DNA of 64,000 nucleotides from Pseudomicrostroma phylloplanum (taxonomy: Eukaryota > Basidiomycota > Exobasidiomycetes > Microstromatales), in NCBI GenBank assembly GCA_039545275.1, contig BCHS01000001.1, positions 317,579 through 381,578 on the forward strand. The letters are read 5' to 3'. A program made the position numbers and the translations under genes. The notes under the pieces are model-generated. The model searched no databases. It was not told the DNA's origin and saw only the letters and a program-made list of their open reading frames with translations. Positions 55,540 through 64,000 of this stretch are shown here, in pieces (the stretch's first letter is position 1; every line of letters starts with the position of its first letter).

Positions 55540-58500
55540 TCAGAGTAGAGCAGACATCTTGATCGGCTGTCGCACTGCGTTCGAGTACCCTTCGTTGTGT
55601 CGATAGTGCACCTTGAGCCTCTTCTGACTCGGCTGAACAGCGGAGCCTGCTCCATCCTCAGCCTCTTCTGTAGCAGAAGAATCTTCCTTGGGCGAGACAT
55701 TCGTTGAGCTCGTCAACCCGCCAGCATTGAGCGCCTCCTTGGCCTGCCGAGCAGCCAAGATTGGCGCAGGCAGGTCCTTCAATCCGCCACTACCTCCTGC
55801 ACTCGCCCCTCCCGCCTCCTTCTTTGGCTTCAGCACGACTGGCCTGCCAAAGAAGTCCAACGCGACCTTCTCCTTCTTCCCCGTCAGCCCAAGCCCGTTC
55901 GCATCCGCCTTTCTGTATGCCTCGAGGGCGTTCTTGGCCGAGGAGGAACTCGCCTCGCCCGGCGTACCGTCCGTGATGCCATTGCGCCTGCGCGCCCTCT
56001 CCGCCTCGAGCTCACGCATGACAATAGCCCTTACAGCGTAGCGTCCCACATTGACCGCCGCGCTCTTCTTGCCGTCGTAGGAGGTGAAGACCTCCAGTGG
56101 TGGCTCCAGCCGGTAGGTGAGGACACCCTCGTCTGTCCTCTCCTGCGCAAAGTTGAGCGAGAGGTGCAGCATGATGTTCACTAGACTGCCCAGCGTTGCG
56201 CGTTCTGCCGGTCGCACGATCTGGTTGTTGATGGGCTTCAGGTCCGGCGTGAGCATACGCATCAGGGTCGGACCAAGCTCACGGACCACTGCGTCCCGGC
56301 CGAATTGTACGCGGAGAGACAGGGGAAGAGAGTGATGCAGCTCGACGGAAATCTCTTCGAATGCTTGCTTCTTGAGGAATTGCTCATAGTCCACCTTGGG
56401 CCACTCGGGGAGACTGTTGACTGTGTTCGCAAAGAGGCCATTCCACTTGACGAAGCTCCAGGGGACGTAACCCATGAGATCAAATGTCCCATTCGACCAA
56501 GCCTTGTCCTGTAACTCATTTCCCCAGGCGACCCAATCGAGCATAGAGCGGATCCTCCACCAGCCATCGTCGACAAAGCTCAAATTTGGGTAGTGCTCAA
56601 AGCAGCCTTGCAGCAGTCGATTGTAGTCGCCCGAGGACTGCACGAGAGAGATGAGGTGCTGCGTCAAGGCGGGTCCTTCGTACGGAGCCGTCTTGCGAGC
56701 TCGCTCTTTAGGTGAGGGCGTCTTGAACAGAGCAGACCAGACCGTCTGCAGATTCGTTGAGCCGTCCTTGACTCCCACGCCCGCCTCACGGATTTCCGCC
56801 TCCGTCACCTCGACTAGCCCGTCGGATCTGCCGCTGCCTGCCAACTTGCGCAGACTCCTGAGCTTCGCAAGCTGAAGGACATTCAAGCAAGAACGGATGT
56901 CTCCTTGGGAGAGAGCAGAGAGCAGTGACAAGCAGCGAGAGGAAGCCGAGATGCCTTCTGCTTCACAGATGGACTTGAGTCTTGTGACGAGATGATTGGT
57001 TGCCGGCTTCTGGAAGCGGATCAAGCGACAGTACGGTCGTAGAGGACGCAAGGCTGGCGCGTAGAGATCGTTGCAGATGCAGATGATGGGTCTGAGCAGC
57101 GGCTTGCTCTTCTTGCCCTTCGCTCCTTTGGCACCTTTGGCTCTACGCCCGCCCTTGCCGCCTTCCACCAGATCGACGAGGGCCTTGATGAAGCCTCGAG
57201 ACTCTTCTCCTCCAGCGCCCGATGACATACCGCCGCCAGTCGCTCCGTCGATCTCATCTACCACCAGACAGGTGGGGCGAGCATCTTTGAGAGAGGCACT
57301 TTCGAGCGCCATCTTGATGGTGTCTGTCACGGCTCCGGCAGACCGGGAGTCCGAGGCATTGAGCTCGTACACTCCGTATCCCGCTGCACGGGCCAGAACG
57401 TGAGCAAGCGTCGTCTTGCCCAGACCTGGGGCGCCTGAGATTAGGAGCACTCGCTGTTGAGGACGATCGTAGGGGTCCTTCCACTCTACAGGGGCACCAA
57501 ACGACGAAGGACCAGCGGCGGGTGCAGAGCCTCCATCGTACCTCGGCCTCTTGCGATTCTTCTTCTTGAATACGCACGAGTCCCACTCCTTGAGCCACGA
57601 CATAACTTCACGATGAACCCTCTCATCTCCAAGCAGCTCCGCGAAACGCTTCGGTCGGTATCTCTCCACCCAGACTTTCCCATCGTCGCGAGGGGCAGTG
57701 CGGGCGTTTGTGCGAGTCTTGTGAGATGCAGCCGCCCTGGCAGCCAGCTCTTCGTCTTGAGCAACAATGTCCTCCGCCTCACGCGCGCGTACCGCCTCGA
57801 TGATCTGATGAACCGGCCGAGAAAGCAAACCAGTACTGCTGCTCTCGCCATAGTGGGGTGGTGGTGGCTTCCATCCGCGTATTCTCCTTCGCCTTTCGAA
57901 CCGAACACTGAGGCCATCGAGACTGAGGGCGGCAAAGTGTCCTGCTGGAATATACTTTGGGATGGCGCTGTCGTAAGGAATGCTGGAGGAGGAAAAGGTA
58001 GACGCGGAGGTCGTAGCACCGATGTTGGGCCTTGCCACTTGTCGTGGAGCAGTCACTGTCGAGGACGACGGCAAGTATAGGTCGTCGATGTCGTTGGATG
58101 TGTCTGTACGCTCGAATGTAGAGACTAGAGGACGAGGTCGTTGACTCGAAGATGAGGATCCTTGGGCCTCGCCTTCTGCCTCTCCCAGTAGTCCATTGTC
58201 CTCCAGCACCGGCATACGCGAGCTGCTCGAGGAGTAAGCAGCCGCCTTGGCTGACTGACCTTCTGCTGCCCTCATAGCCGCCATCTCCTCTTCATCATCT
58301 TCATCTTCGGGTTCCTCTTCGCCCTCATCTGGAAAGTCAGGAGCTGCTCCCCACTCTTGCTCCTGAGCAGCTTCTCTCGCCATCTCCTCTTCCAGATCAA
58401 GCTCCTCGTCCAAGCTGGCAGGCCAATCGCGCGCAGACGCTGATGGCTTGGAGTGATCCAGAGGCTTAAGTTGAGTGTGAGAGCTCGATGGTATTGGCCG

Positions 58501-58650
58501 ATCTGACTTGGCTAGTGAGTTCAGAGTAGATAGGGCATCGCCGAGGTTGTTGGAACGAGGCTGGAGTGGCATCACCTCGTCTTCGTCATCATCGTCGAAC
58601 ATACCCAGCGACTCGAGTGCGATGGGCTTGTATGTCGATGACGTGGCCAT
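55540..58650 (-). CDS. CTF18: Ctf18, large subunit of the alternative RFC clamp loader
   Basis: Ctf18-RFC loads PCNA and promotes cohesion establishment and checkpoint signalling at forks. This is a single exon of 1036 residues from the first in-frame ATG at 58650. The N-terminal 330 residues are acidic and disordered. The RFC box region KVWVERYRPKRFAELLGDE leads to the P-loop SGAPGLGKTTLAHVLARAAG at about 400. Walker B is CLVVDEIDGATGG at about 460, followed by PIICICNDLYAPALRPLRPY (sensor 1). Sensor 2 lies in the GDIRSCLNVLQLAK segment. The order and the long C-terminal domain match Ctf18 rather than Rfc1, which has a BRCT domain, or Elg1. The C-terminus ends VRQPIKMSALL, in the region where Ctf18 binds Dcc1-Ctf8. 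It converges with the CstF64 gene, with 190 bp between stops. Confidence 0.95.
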   Translation of the reverse strand: MATSSTYKPIALESLGMFDDDDEDEVMPLQPRSNNLGDALSTLNSLAKSDRPIPSSSHTQLKPLDHSKPSASARDWPASLDEELDLEEEMAREAAQEQEWGAAPDFPDEGEEEPEDEDDEEEMAAMRAAEGQSAKAAAYSSSSSRMPVLEDNGLLGEAEGEAQGSSSSSQRPRPLVSTFERTDTSNDIDDLYLPSSSTVTAPRQVARPNIGATTSASTFSSSSIPYDSAIPKYIPAGHFAALSLDGLSVRFERRRRIRGWKPPPPHYGESSSTGLLSRPVHQIIEAVRAREAEDIVAQDEELAARAAASHKTRTNARTAPRDDGKVWVERYRPKRFAELLGDERVHREVMSWLKEWDSCVFKKKNRKRPRYDGGSAPAAGPSSFGAPVEWKDPYDRPQQRVLLISGAPGLGKTTLAHVLARAAGYGVYELNASDSRSAGAVTDTIKMALESASLKDARPTCLVVDEIDGATGGGMSSGAGGEESRGFIKALVDLVEGGKGGRRAKGAKGAKGKKSKPLLRPIICICNDLYAPALRPLRPYCRLIRFQKPATNHLVTRLKSICEAEGISASSRCLSLLSALSQGDIRSCLNVLQLAKLRSLRKLAGSGRSDGLVEVTEAEIREAGVGVKDGSTNLQTVWSALFKTPSPKERARKTAPYEGPALTQHLISLVQSSGDYNRLLQGCFEHYPNLSFVDDGWWRIRSMLDWVAWGNELQDKAWSNGTFDLMGYVPWSFVKWNGLFANTVNSLPEWPKVDYEQFLKKQAFEEISVELHHSLPLSLRVQFGRDAVVRELGPTLMRMLTPDLKPINNQIVRPAERATLGSLVNIMLHLSLNFAQERTDEGVLTYRLEPPLEVFTSYDGKKSAAVNVGRYAVRAIVMRELEAERARRRNGITDGTPGEASSSSAKNALEAYRKADANGLGLTGKKEKVALDFFGRPVVLKPKKEAGGASAGGSGGLKDLPAPILAARQAKEALNAGGLTSSTNVSPKEDSSATEEAEDGAGSAVQPSQKRLKVHYRHNEGYSNAVRQPIKMSALL

Positions 58651-58785
58651 CTTGAACGCCGACGTAAAGGAGAGACGATCAGTGGTAGGCCGACGATGAA
58701 GCGAGGCAAGTCGAGGTGAAACAAGAACTCGTATTGTACAAGGGCAGGCGCACGCAATGAACACCAATTTCAATTCGCCGCCCTC

Positions 58786-58800
58786 GACGCGAGGCGCGTC
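58786..58800. promoter_or_regulatory. Inverted GACGCG repeat upstream of CTF18, MluI-box-like
   Basis: GACGCGAGGCGCGTC is a perfect 6-bp inverted repeat around a 3-bp spacer, about 136-150 bp upstream of the CTF18 start. The half-site resembles the core of the G1/S MBF site. Function is inferred only. Confidence 0.3.
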
Positions 58801-58878
58801 TCTTCGGAACGGCACGAGCCAAAGTGGCGCGCAGATCTGCTCACACACACACGCGAAGCAGTCCCTCCTAAGACAAGA

Positions 58879-61800
58879 CTACCTCGGTTGGGTATAGTAT
58901 GCCAAAGCCTTCTGCACCAGCATCGCCCGCTTCTCCTTCCATGCCGCTTCCTCCTGCTGCTTGACCGCCTCCCGCAGATCCCAGTCGATGCGCTTCGCCT
59001 GGAATTCGTAAATGGCGCTGACCGGCCTGTGGTCGCTGATCGTCACCTCTGGCCAGCTACGATACTCTAGACACCGCACACCCGGTGACGACTCTTGTGC
59101 TCTGGACTTCTGCTGCCCATCGAATCCCTCATCGGACTGTACGCCGGCCGATCTATACAGCAGCCGGTCGCACCACGCCGGCACTCGGCTCTTGTCGCTG
59201 GTGTCGTACTCTTGGGTGCCTCTGTCGAATTTGTACGTAGGGGCAAACCTGGTGGGAGAATCAGCTTCTTCGAAGCCGCGTAGTCGGAAGAGGGGCGAAT
59301 TGCGCTGCAACTCTTGATGTAATTGGTCTTTGGGTAAGAGAGTGTCAAGCTGGCCTGCGTGTATGCAATTGATCACTTGTGAACGCGGAAGGTCGATACG
59401 ATCTGTAGTGGTGAGGCACGTGGGGGGCATCTCTATTAGCAATTGTATGCTACGTACGCACTACTTCCTTCTTCTTCGACTCACAATTGAGGTCGCCACC
59501 CAGAAAGACCAGCTCGTGGTCTAGAATCAGTTCACCAGAGCCTCCGTCGACGTAAATGCCCTCTCCACTCTTTCCCACGGGGAGGGACTCAGATTCCAGG
59601 ATCTGTGCTATGTCTTCGTTGCGCTGCTTGACGTGACGCTGCCCAGCGGCCAGATGAGCATTGATGATGCAGCAGCTAGAGGTCAGAGTGGAAGGGACGA
59701 GTCAGTCGTGTGTCACGTCGACGCCTTAGGGTACTTGTGCGCTTCGAAATACTCACCTTGTGTCGTCTATCAGGAATCTCGAGACGAGGCTGCCCTTGTT
59801 GCCCCATCGCCCTCCCAGACCCGTCTTGACAGTCACAACGGCCGCATCGCTGATGCCCTCGAACTCGCTCGCCCTGACAAAGAGGCAGGAGAATAGGCCG
59901 ACCATTGACTCGGAATGCACCACGCGGTAGGGTGACTCGGCTGGCATTGCAAGTCTCACGCTTTGCACCAGTCGATCATACCACATCCGGTATTGATGAC
60001 TGATGCGCTCGCCCATGTCTGCCTTGGCTTTCTTGCCACTGGCAGCATTGAGCAGCATACTTTTCGCCGTCAGCCTCTTGTCTTCTAGATCAACAATCTC
60101 CTGGAAGCCAAAGTAGATGATGTCAGGCAGACTGGATCCGTCGGCCGAAATTGCCGATGTGAGTAGCTGAGGAAGCCAATTGACGGATTCGACCGAAGCA
60201 TGCATATCGCTGGGTGAGGTCGCGTCGATGTTGAAGGTGACGTGGAGACACTTGAGCATCCTGTACGTGGAAAACTCATCATTTCGCAAGGACACTCGAT
60301 GTGCCAGCCAGTCGGCAGAGAGGAGACCGTCCCAGACGTGAACAGAATAGTCGAGCCCAGCGCTGACGACAGAGATGCCAGTGACACCGTCGTCAGTATA
60401 TCTCGACTCGAGGTAGGCGGGGTCGACTGCAATGACAGAGACGGGTCCTTTGTGGGCCGGCCACGACTTGAGGACTTTCCAGGGTTGCTGTGATTGCTGC
60501 CCGTCAATCGGAGGACTGTAGACGGTGATCCGCCCACTGCGATTGCCTGTCCAGAGTAGACCGTTGACCACGCAGACGGCCGTGAAGCCAAGAGCGCTCA
60601 AGCGCTGAACGCCGACACAAGTCATCCTCACCTTGTGCCACACGGAGACGTGGCCGCTTTCGTGCCCAAGATAGACTCGATCCGGTCTTTCTGGAACAAC
60701 CGTTCCGCATGTGATAGCCCCAACCCCTGCTGCCCCGTACGAGCCCATACCCAAAGGTCTGGATGTCGCGTTGAACGGACTCGTAGTCGAGAATGGGTTG
60801 AAGATCCTGATTTGGTGACCACCTTTGCGAGCGGGAGCCGAGGTAGAGGGCGATTGAGCTCCCGTAGGACTGCTACCGAAGCCAACGGCAGCTACCTTGG
60901 CCGAAGCGGCGGATGCCAGACTGTGGCCGGGATTGCTGCGAGTCAAGCTACTCTGCGTCAGGGCAGAACCGGAGCAAGCCCAGAGCTGTGTGTCCAAAGC
61001 AAACAGGAGCGTCGATTTCTCTAGGGAGACCCTCTGAGCAACAGGCGACTGTGAGAGCGAGAGTGTCCCGCGACTTCCTTCGCCGCCGGGGGGAAGCCAG
61101 ATGCAGATTTTCCCTGACGCGTCCACTGACAGCATTCCGTCTCCAACGCGCTGTAGAATGACTACTGGAGCGGTGTGCAGGTTGTGCTTTGAGCTCTGCA
61201 CAGTGGCTTCAACGATGTCCATCTCACACAGTGAGCCCTCCCGCGTCCCACACCAAAGGTAGCGGCCATCTGGCTCGTCCCCTCCAGATGGTCGAAAGGC
61301 CATACTGGTGATCTTCACCTCTTTACCACCGTGCTCTGCTGCCAGACTACATAGCTTGTCCCCGCCATCGCTCTGCCTCGCCGTCGCCCCGATGCGATAG
61401 ATGCGCACCTTGTCGCCAGATGCGGTTGCTATCGTGTGACCCCAAGCAGCAAAGCAGCTGAAATGCTTTGACTGAGCATATCTAGGCGGATCAAAGGACG
61501 GGGGCCGTCTGTTGGCTCGAGAAGTGTCAGGCAGAGTCTCCGACAGAAGAGCGCTAGAGACGGGCCTGTCGGCAGATGAGGTCCTTTCGGGGGTCCTTGA
61601 TCCGGAGGCGAGCGCTTGGCGCGGAACTTGTAGTGAATTGGAAGGCTGAGAAGCTGTAGGCTCATCCTCAGACTCGCTGCTGTCACTACTTGAGAGAGAC
61701 CCTTGGACCCCGCTCTTGACCGGGTTCGGACTTGTAACCCGCCCTGCTGACCTCAAGAGAGGAGGCGCAAAGTCGCTACGAACGCCATTGTGGGAGGAGG

Positions 61801-63286
61801 GGTTGGGCGAAGCAGTCGAAGCTACAGCCATCGGAGAGACTGATCTCTTAAAGGATGACGTACTGGCCAGGGAGGGTGAATGGGAAGCAACTCTTCTCAT
61901 CGGTGGAGCCTCCCTGGGCCGGCTCAGTGGAGGAGCATCCGCAGTCTTTGTGTGAGGCACGGCAGCTGGTGACCTCGCTGTTACAGGAGCAGGGAGTGGC
62001 GGTAGTGCTCGCGCGGTGTGCTTCGCTGTCGGGAGATTCGGCAATGGGACAGGAGCAGAGTCTTTCTTGGGGTCTGCTCGAGGATAAGGAGGAGGAGGTG
62101 TGAAGCTCGGAGCGCTCTTTGCTTCGACCAAAGGCTCGCTTGACCTCGTGTTGCCGCCAAGAGCAGTGGGAGCATCCGGGGCCGGTGGAGCCCAGGGCCG
62201 GAGGGGAGGAATGTGAGTATCGATGCTCGGCGAGAGGGAGGAGGCCTCGGAGCGGCGATCAGCCCATTCAAGCGCAGCTGTCAGACCCGATGGAAATCCG
62301 CCATGACTACTGTCTCCGGACAGCTGCTGAGGACGAGCTTGCATGTCCAGTGCTGGGAGCGGAACCCTCGAGCTCACACCTGGGGGCGGATCGGCTGCTG
62401 AAGTAGATGGGTCTGGCTCCTGGGGGCGTCTACTATCCTCTATTCTGGCAGCTTCGAATCGATTGCGCAAAGCTGCGATGCTGGGCTGAGGCGAAGCGGC
62501 ATCAGAGTCGTGACTTAATGATAGCTTGTGGGCTTGCTCCTCGAGCTTTGCAGGCTTTGGAGGCCGCGGGGGCGGCGGCCTTCGAGCCTTGTGAGGAGAT
62601 TCTTCCCCTGTAGGCACATCAGAGTCTTTGAAAGCTGAATTCAACGCTGCGAATTCCGCAGTAATTGCGGGCTCTATCCCTGCCGCTTTATCATCACTAT
62701 GGCCTTCATGAGGATGGAGATGCCACGACTTCGATCCTGCACTATGCCATGCTGAAGCGACGCCCGCCTCGGCTCTGTTAAGAAGGCCAGTATACTTGTG
62801 ATGATGTTCCGTCGGACCACTGTTCGATCGTTCCGCACTTTGGCTCATACGATGTGGCTCCAGGCCTTCATGCACTTGTCCACCTCCGTTCTGCTGCCGC
62901 TGTGGGGCCTTCGCATTGTACGATGATGTGGAAGGTCCTGCTGTCGGAGGTAGGCGTTTTGCGGACGAAGAAGCAATCGGCTGTGCAGCTTCTGTCGGTC
63001 TGATTGATCGTGTCGGGGCTGCCGCTTCATGGTCTGCTGTCACCGGTGGAGTCGGTAACGGTCTGGGTGAAGAGCTTGCTTTTGTGGCCGTCCTCTGTCT
63101 TGCAGGTGCTGTGTCATTGCTGCCGCCGGTGGCCGAGAGGTGCTCGAAGCGAGACCGGAGGTCACTGAAGCCGAGAGGTGCAGGCGAGGTGGGTGACGAA
63201 TCCTCATGTCTTGGCACAGAAGATGATGATGGCGATGGAGCGCCGACGTCAAGGGAAGGCGGTGGAGACCGCCGTGGTCTGCTCAT
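58879..63286 (-). CDS. Inositol polyphosphate 5-phosphatase with WD40-like N-terminal domain
   Basis: The enzyme should remove the 5-phosphate from phosphoinositides or soluble inositol phosphates. Exons 63286-59757, 59675-59485 and 59402-58879 join in frame for about 1414 residues; both donors are GTGAGT. Residues 1-600 are disordered and Pro/Ser-rich, with PPPxxP-type motifs that may bind SH3 domains. A beta-propeller-like region runs about 605-990 (FAAWGHTIATASGDKVRIYR, GRYLWCGTREGSLCEMDI, YSVHVWDG). The phosphatase domain follows from about 1010: FGFQEIVDLEDKRLT, GRWGNKGSLVSRF, NAHLAAGQRHVKQRNEDI, LGGDLNYRIDLPR, PAWCDRLLYRS and SDHRPVSA, so all catalytic motifs are present. The usual TWNVN opening reads TFNID. 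The domain order resembles fungal and plant WD40-type 5-phosphatases; the precise substrate is open. Confidence 0.94.
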
Positions 63287-63565
63287 CGTACGACGATCAT
63301 GGAGGGTGGGTATATGCGAATAGAAAGGGGTCTTGGATCAGGGGTTCAAGCCGAGGAAGGCACACGGTCCACTTCTCGGCGAATTCTGCCACTTCCGTCT
63401 TGGCGGCCATTCAGGAAGACGAGGCGAAAGGAAGCTCACACTACTCGGCAACTGTAATGACAAGAATGTCCAGCAAGAAAATCACGGTGGATACAGAGCC
63501 CTACTTGACATTTACAGTGAGGGATGTCATCGTCTTGTGCCCCTTTTTCGGCCGCTACGATAGTA

Positions 63566-64000
63566 TTACCGCCTCCGTGACCGCTGCTGTGATGCAGCTG
63601 CCCTGCTCCTCCTCAGTGCATATGCCCCACGCTCACTTCTCCCTCGTGCTCTGTTCTTGATGACCTCTGGTACTCCTCGCCAGTGGTCTGCCTGCTCATC
63701 GGAGCTGAGCATCTCTGCCTTGTAGTCGTGCTTGGACAGTGCAGCTAGCAACGCCTGTGCGCAGCTCGAGGAAGGCGTACGGACAATGATCGTCCACTGG
63801 ATGGTGGGACGAAATAGGGGTGCAATGGTGAACACAGAATTCCACCTGGCAATTGATGGGATGCTATAGACACTCACCTGTTCCTTCTCCAGGGCACCAT
63901 GCTCTGGTTTATCCCGCCCTGTTCCTGCTGCCTGTTCGACTTGCACGTAGTCTACGGAATGCGAGACGAGCTTCTCAAGTACCCTCCTGGAATGCACGTC
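63566..64000 (-). CDS. 3' part of an unidentified protein-coding gene (5' end outside window)
   Basis: An open minus-strand frame enters from the right edge, reads VHSRRVLEKLVSHSVDYVQV and AGTGRDKPEHGALEKEQ, then meets a GTGAGT at 63877. The ORF is open through the whole region, but an 81-nt intron 63877-63797 ending CAG keeps the frame and matches the intron size and donor used elsewhere here. The next exon reads WTIIVRTPSSSCAQALLAAL and YKAEMLSSDEQADHWRGVP, then a basic Arg/Ser/Ala-rich tail to a stop at 63566. I do not recognise the family. The call of a real gene rests on splice-site quality and the non-repetitive composition before the tail. Confidence 0.5.
   Translation of the reverse strand, partial: DVHSRRVLEKLVSHSVDYVQVEQAAGTGRDKPEHGALEKEQVSVYSIPSIARWNSVFTIAPLFRPTIQWTIIVRTPSSSCAQALLAALSKHDYKAEMLSSDEQADHWRGVPEVIKNRARGRSERGAYALRRSRAAASQQRSRRR

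Noticed and set aside
63846..63877. 32-nt intron in the right-edge gene (GTGAGT to the first CAG)
   Set aside because: Too short for this genome and it shifts the frame into an early stop; the 81-nt alternative is better.

Overview
The window is nuclear DNA from a basidiomycete fungus, most likely a smut-type lineage (Ustilaginomycotina). The evidence is compact GC-rich genes, most with zero to four short introns, 5' splice sites that are nearly always GTGAGT, long low-complexity Ser/Pro/Gln tails on conserved proteins, and fungus-only genes: ATG9, a saccharopine dehydrogenase LYS1, a CAP10/GT90 glycosyltransferase, an M36 fungalysin and MUB1/samB. The lineage below Basidiomycota is inference. 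All exon structures were built by hand from splice motifs, reading-frame continuity and family similarity; no alignment was run.

Layout from left to right: a seven-TM protein (-, cut by the left edge); ATG9 (-); an intron-bearing tRNA-Gly(GCC) (+); a secreted fungalysin (-); ARG4 argininosuccinate lyase (+); RNase H2 subunit A (-), divergent from a GEN1/Yen1 Holliday-junction resolvase (+); LYS1 (-); a GT90 glycosyltransferase (-), divergent from cohesin RAD21 (+); a gap of about 3 kb with no convincing gene; a large PHD-finger protein (+); RPA190, the largest subunit of RNA polymerase I (+); an alpha/beta hydrolase (-); MUB1-like MYND protein (-), divergent from a TSR4/PDCD2 ribosome-assembly factor (+); a NAPE-PLD-like phospholipase (-); an MFS transporter (-); SRP receptor beta (-); a broken LAGLIDADG homing endonuclease (+); a CstF64/Rna15 RNA-binding protein (+); CTF18 (-); a WD40-type inositol polyphosphate 5-phosphatase (-); and the 3' part of an unidentified gene (-, cut by the right edge).

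This is mostly an ordinary housekeeping region. Four genes (RNH201, GEN1/YEN1, RAD21, CTF18) serve replication, recombination or cohesion, and RPA190 and TSR4 serve ribosome production. They are not an operon; the clustering may be chance.

The least ordinary element is at 52608-53370. Both LAGLIDADG catalytic blocks of an intein/HO-type homing endonuclease are readable there, but in three different frames and outside any recognisable host gene. It looks like a decayed free-standing homing endonuclease or intein relic. Smaller points of interest are a cluster of ten SQ dipeptides at the RNase H2A N-terminus, a SUMO-interaction-like C-terminus on the resolvase, a separase-type site in RAD21 and the very uniform GTGAGT splice donors.
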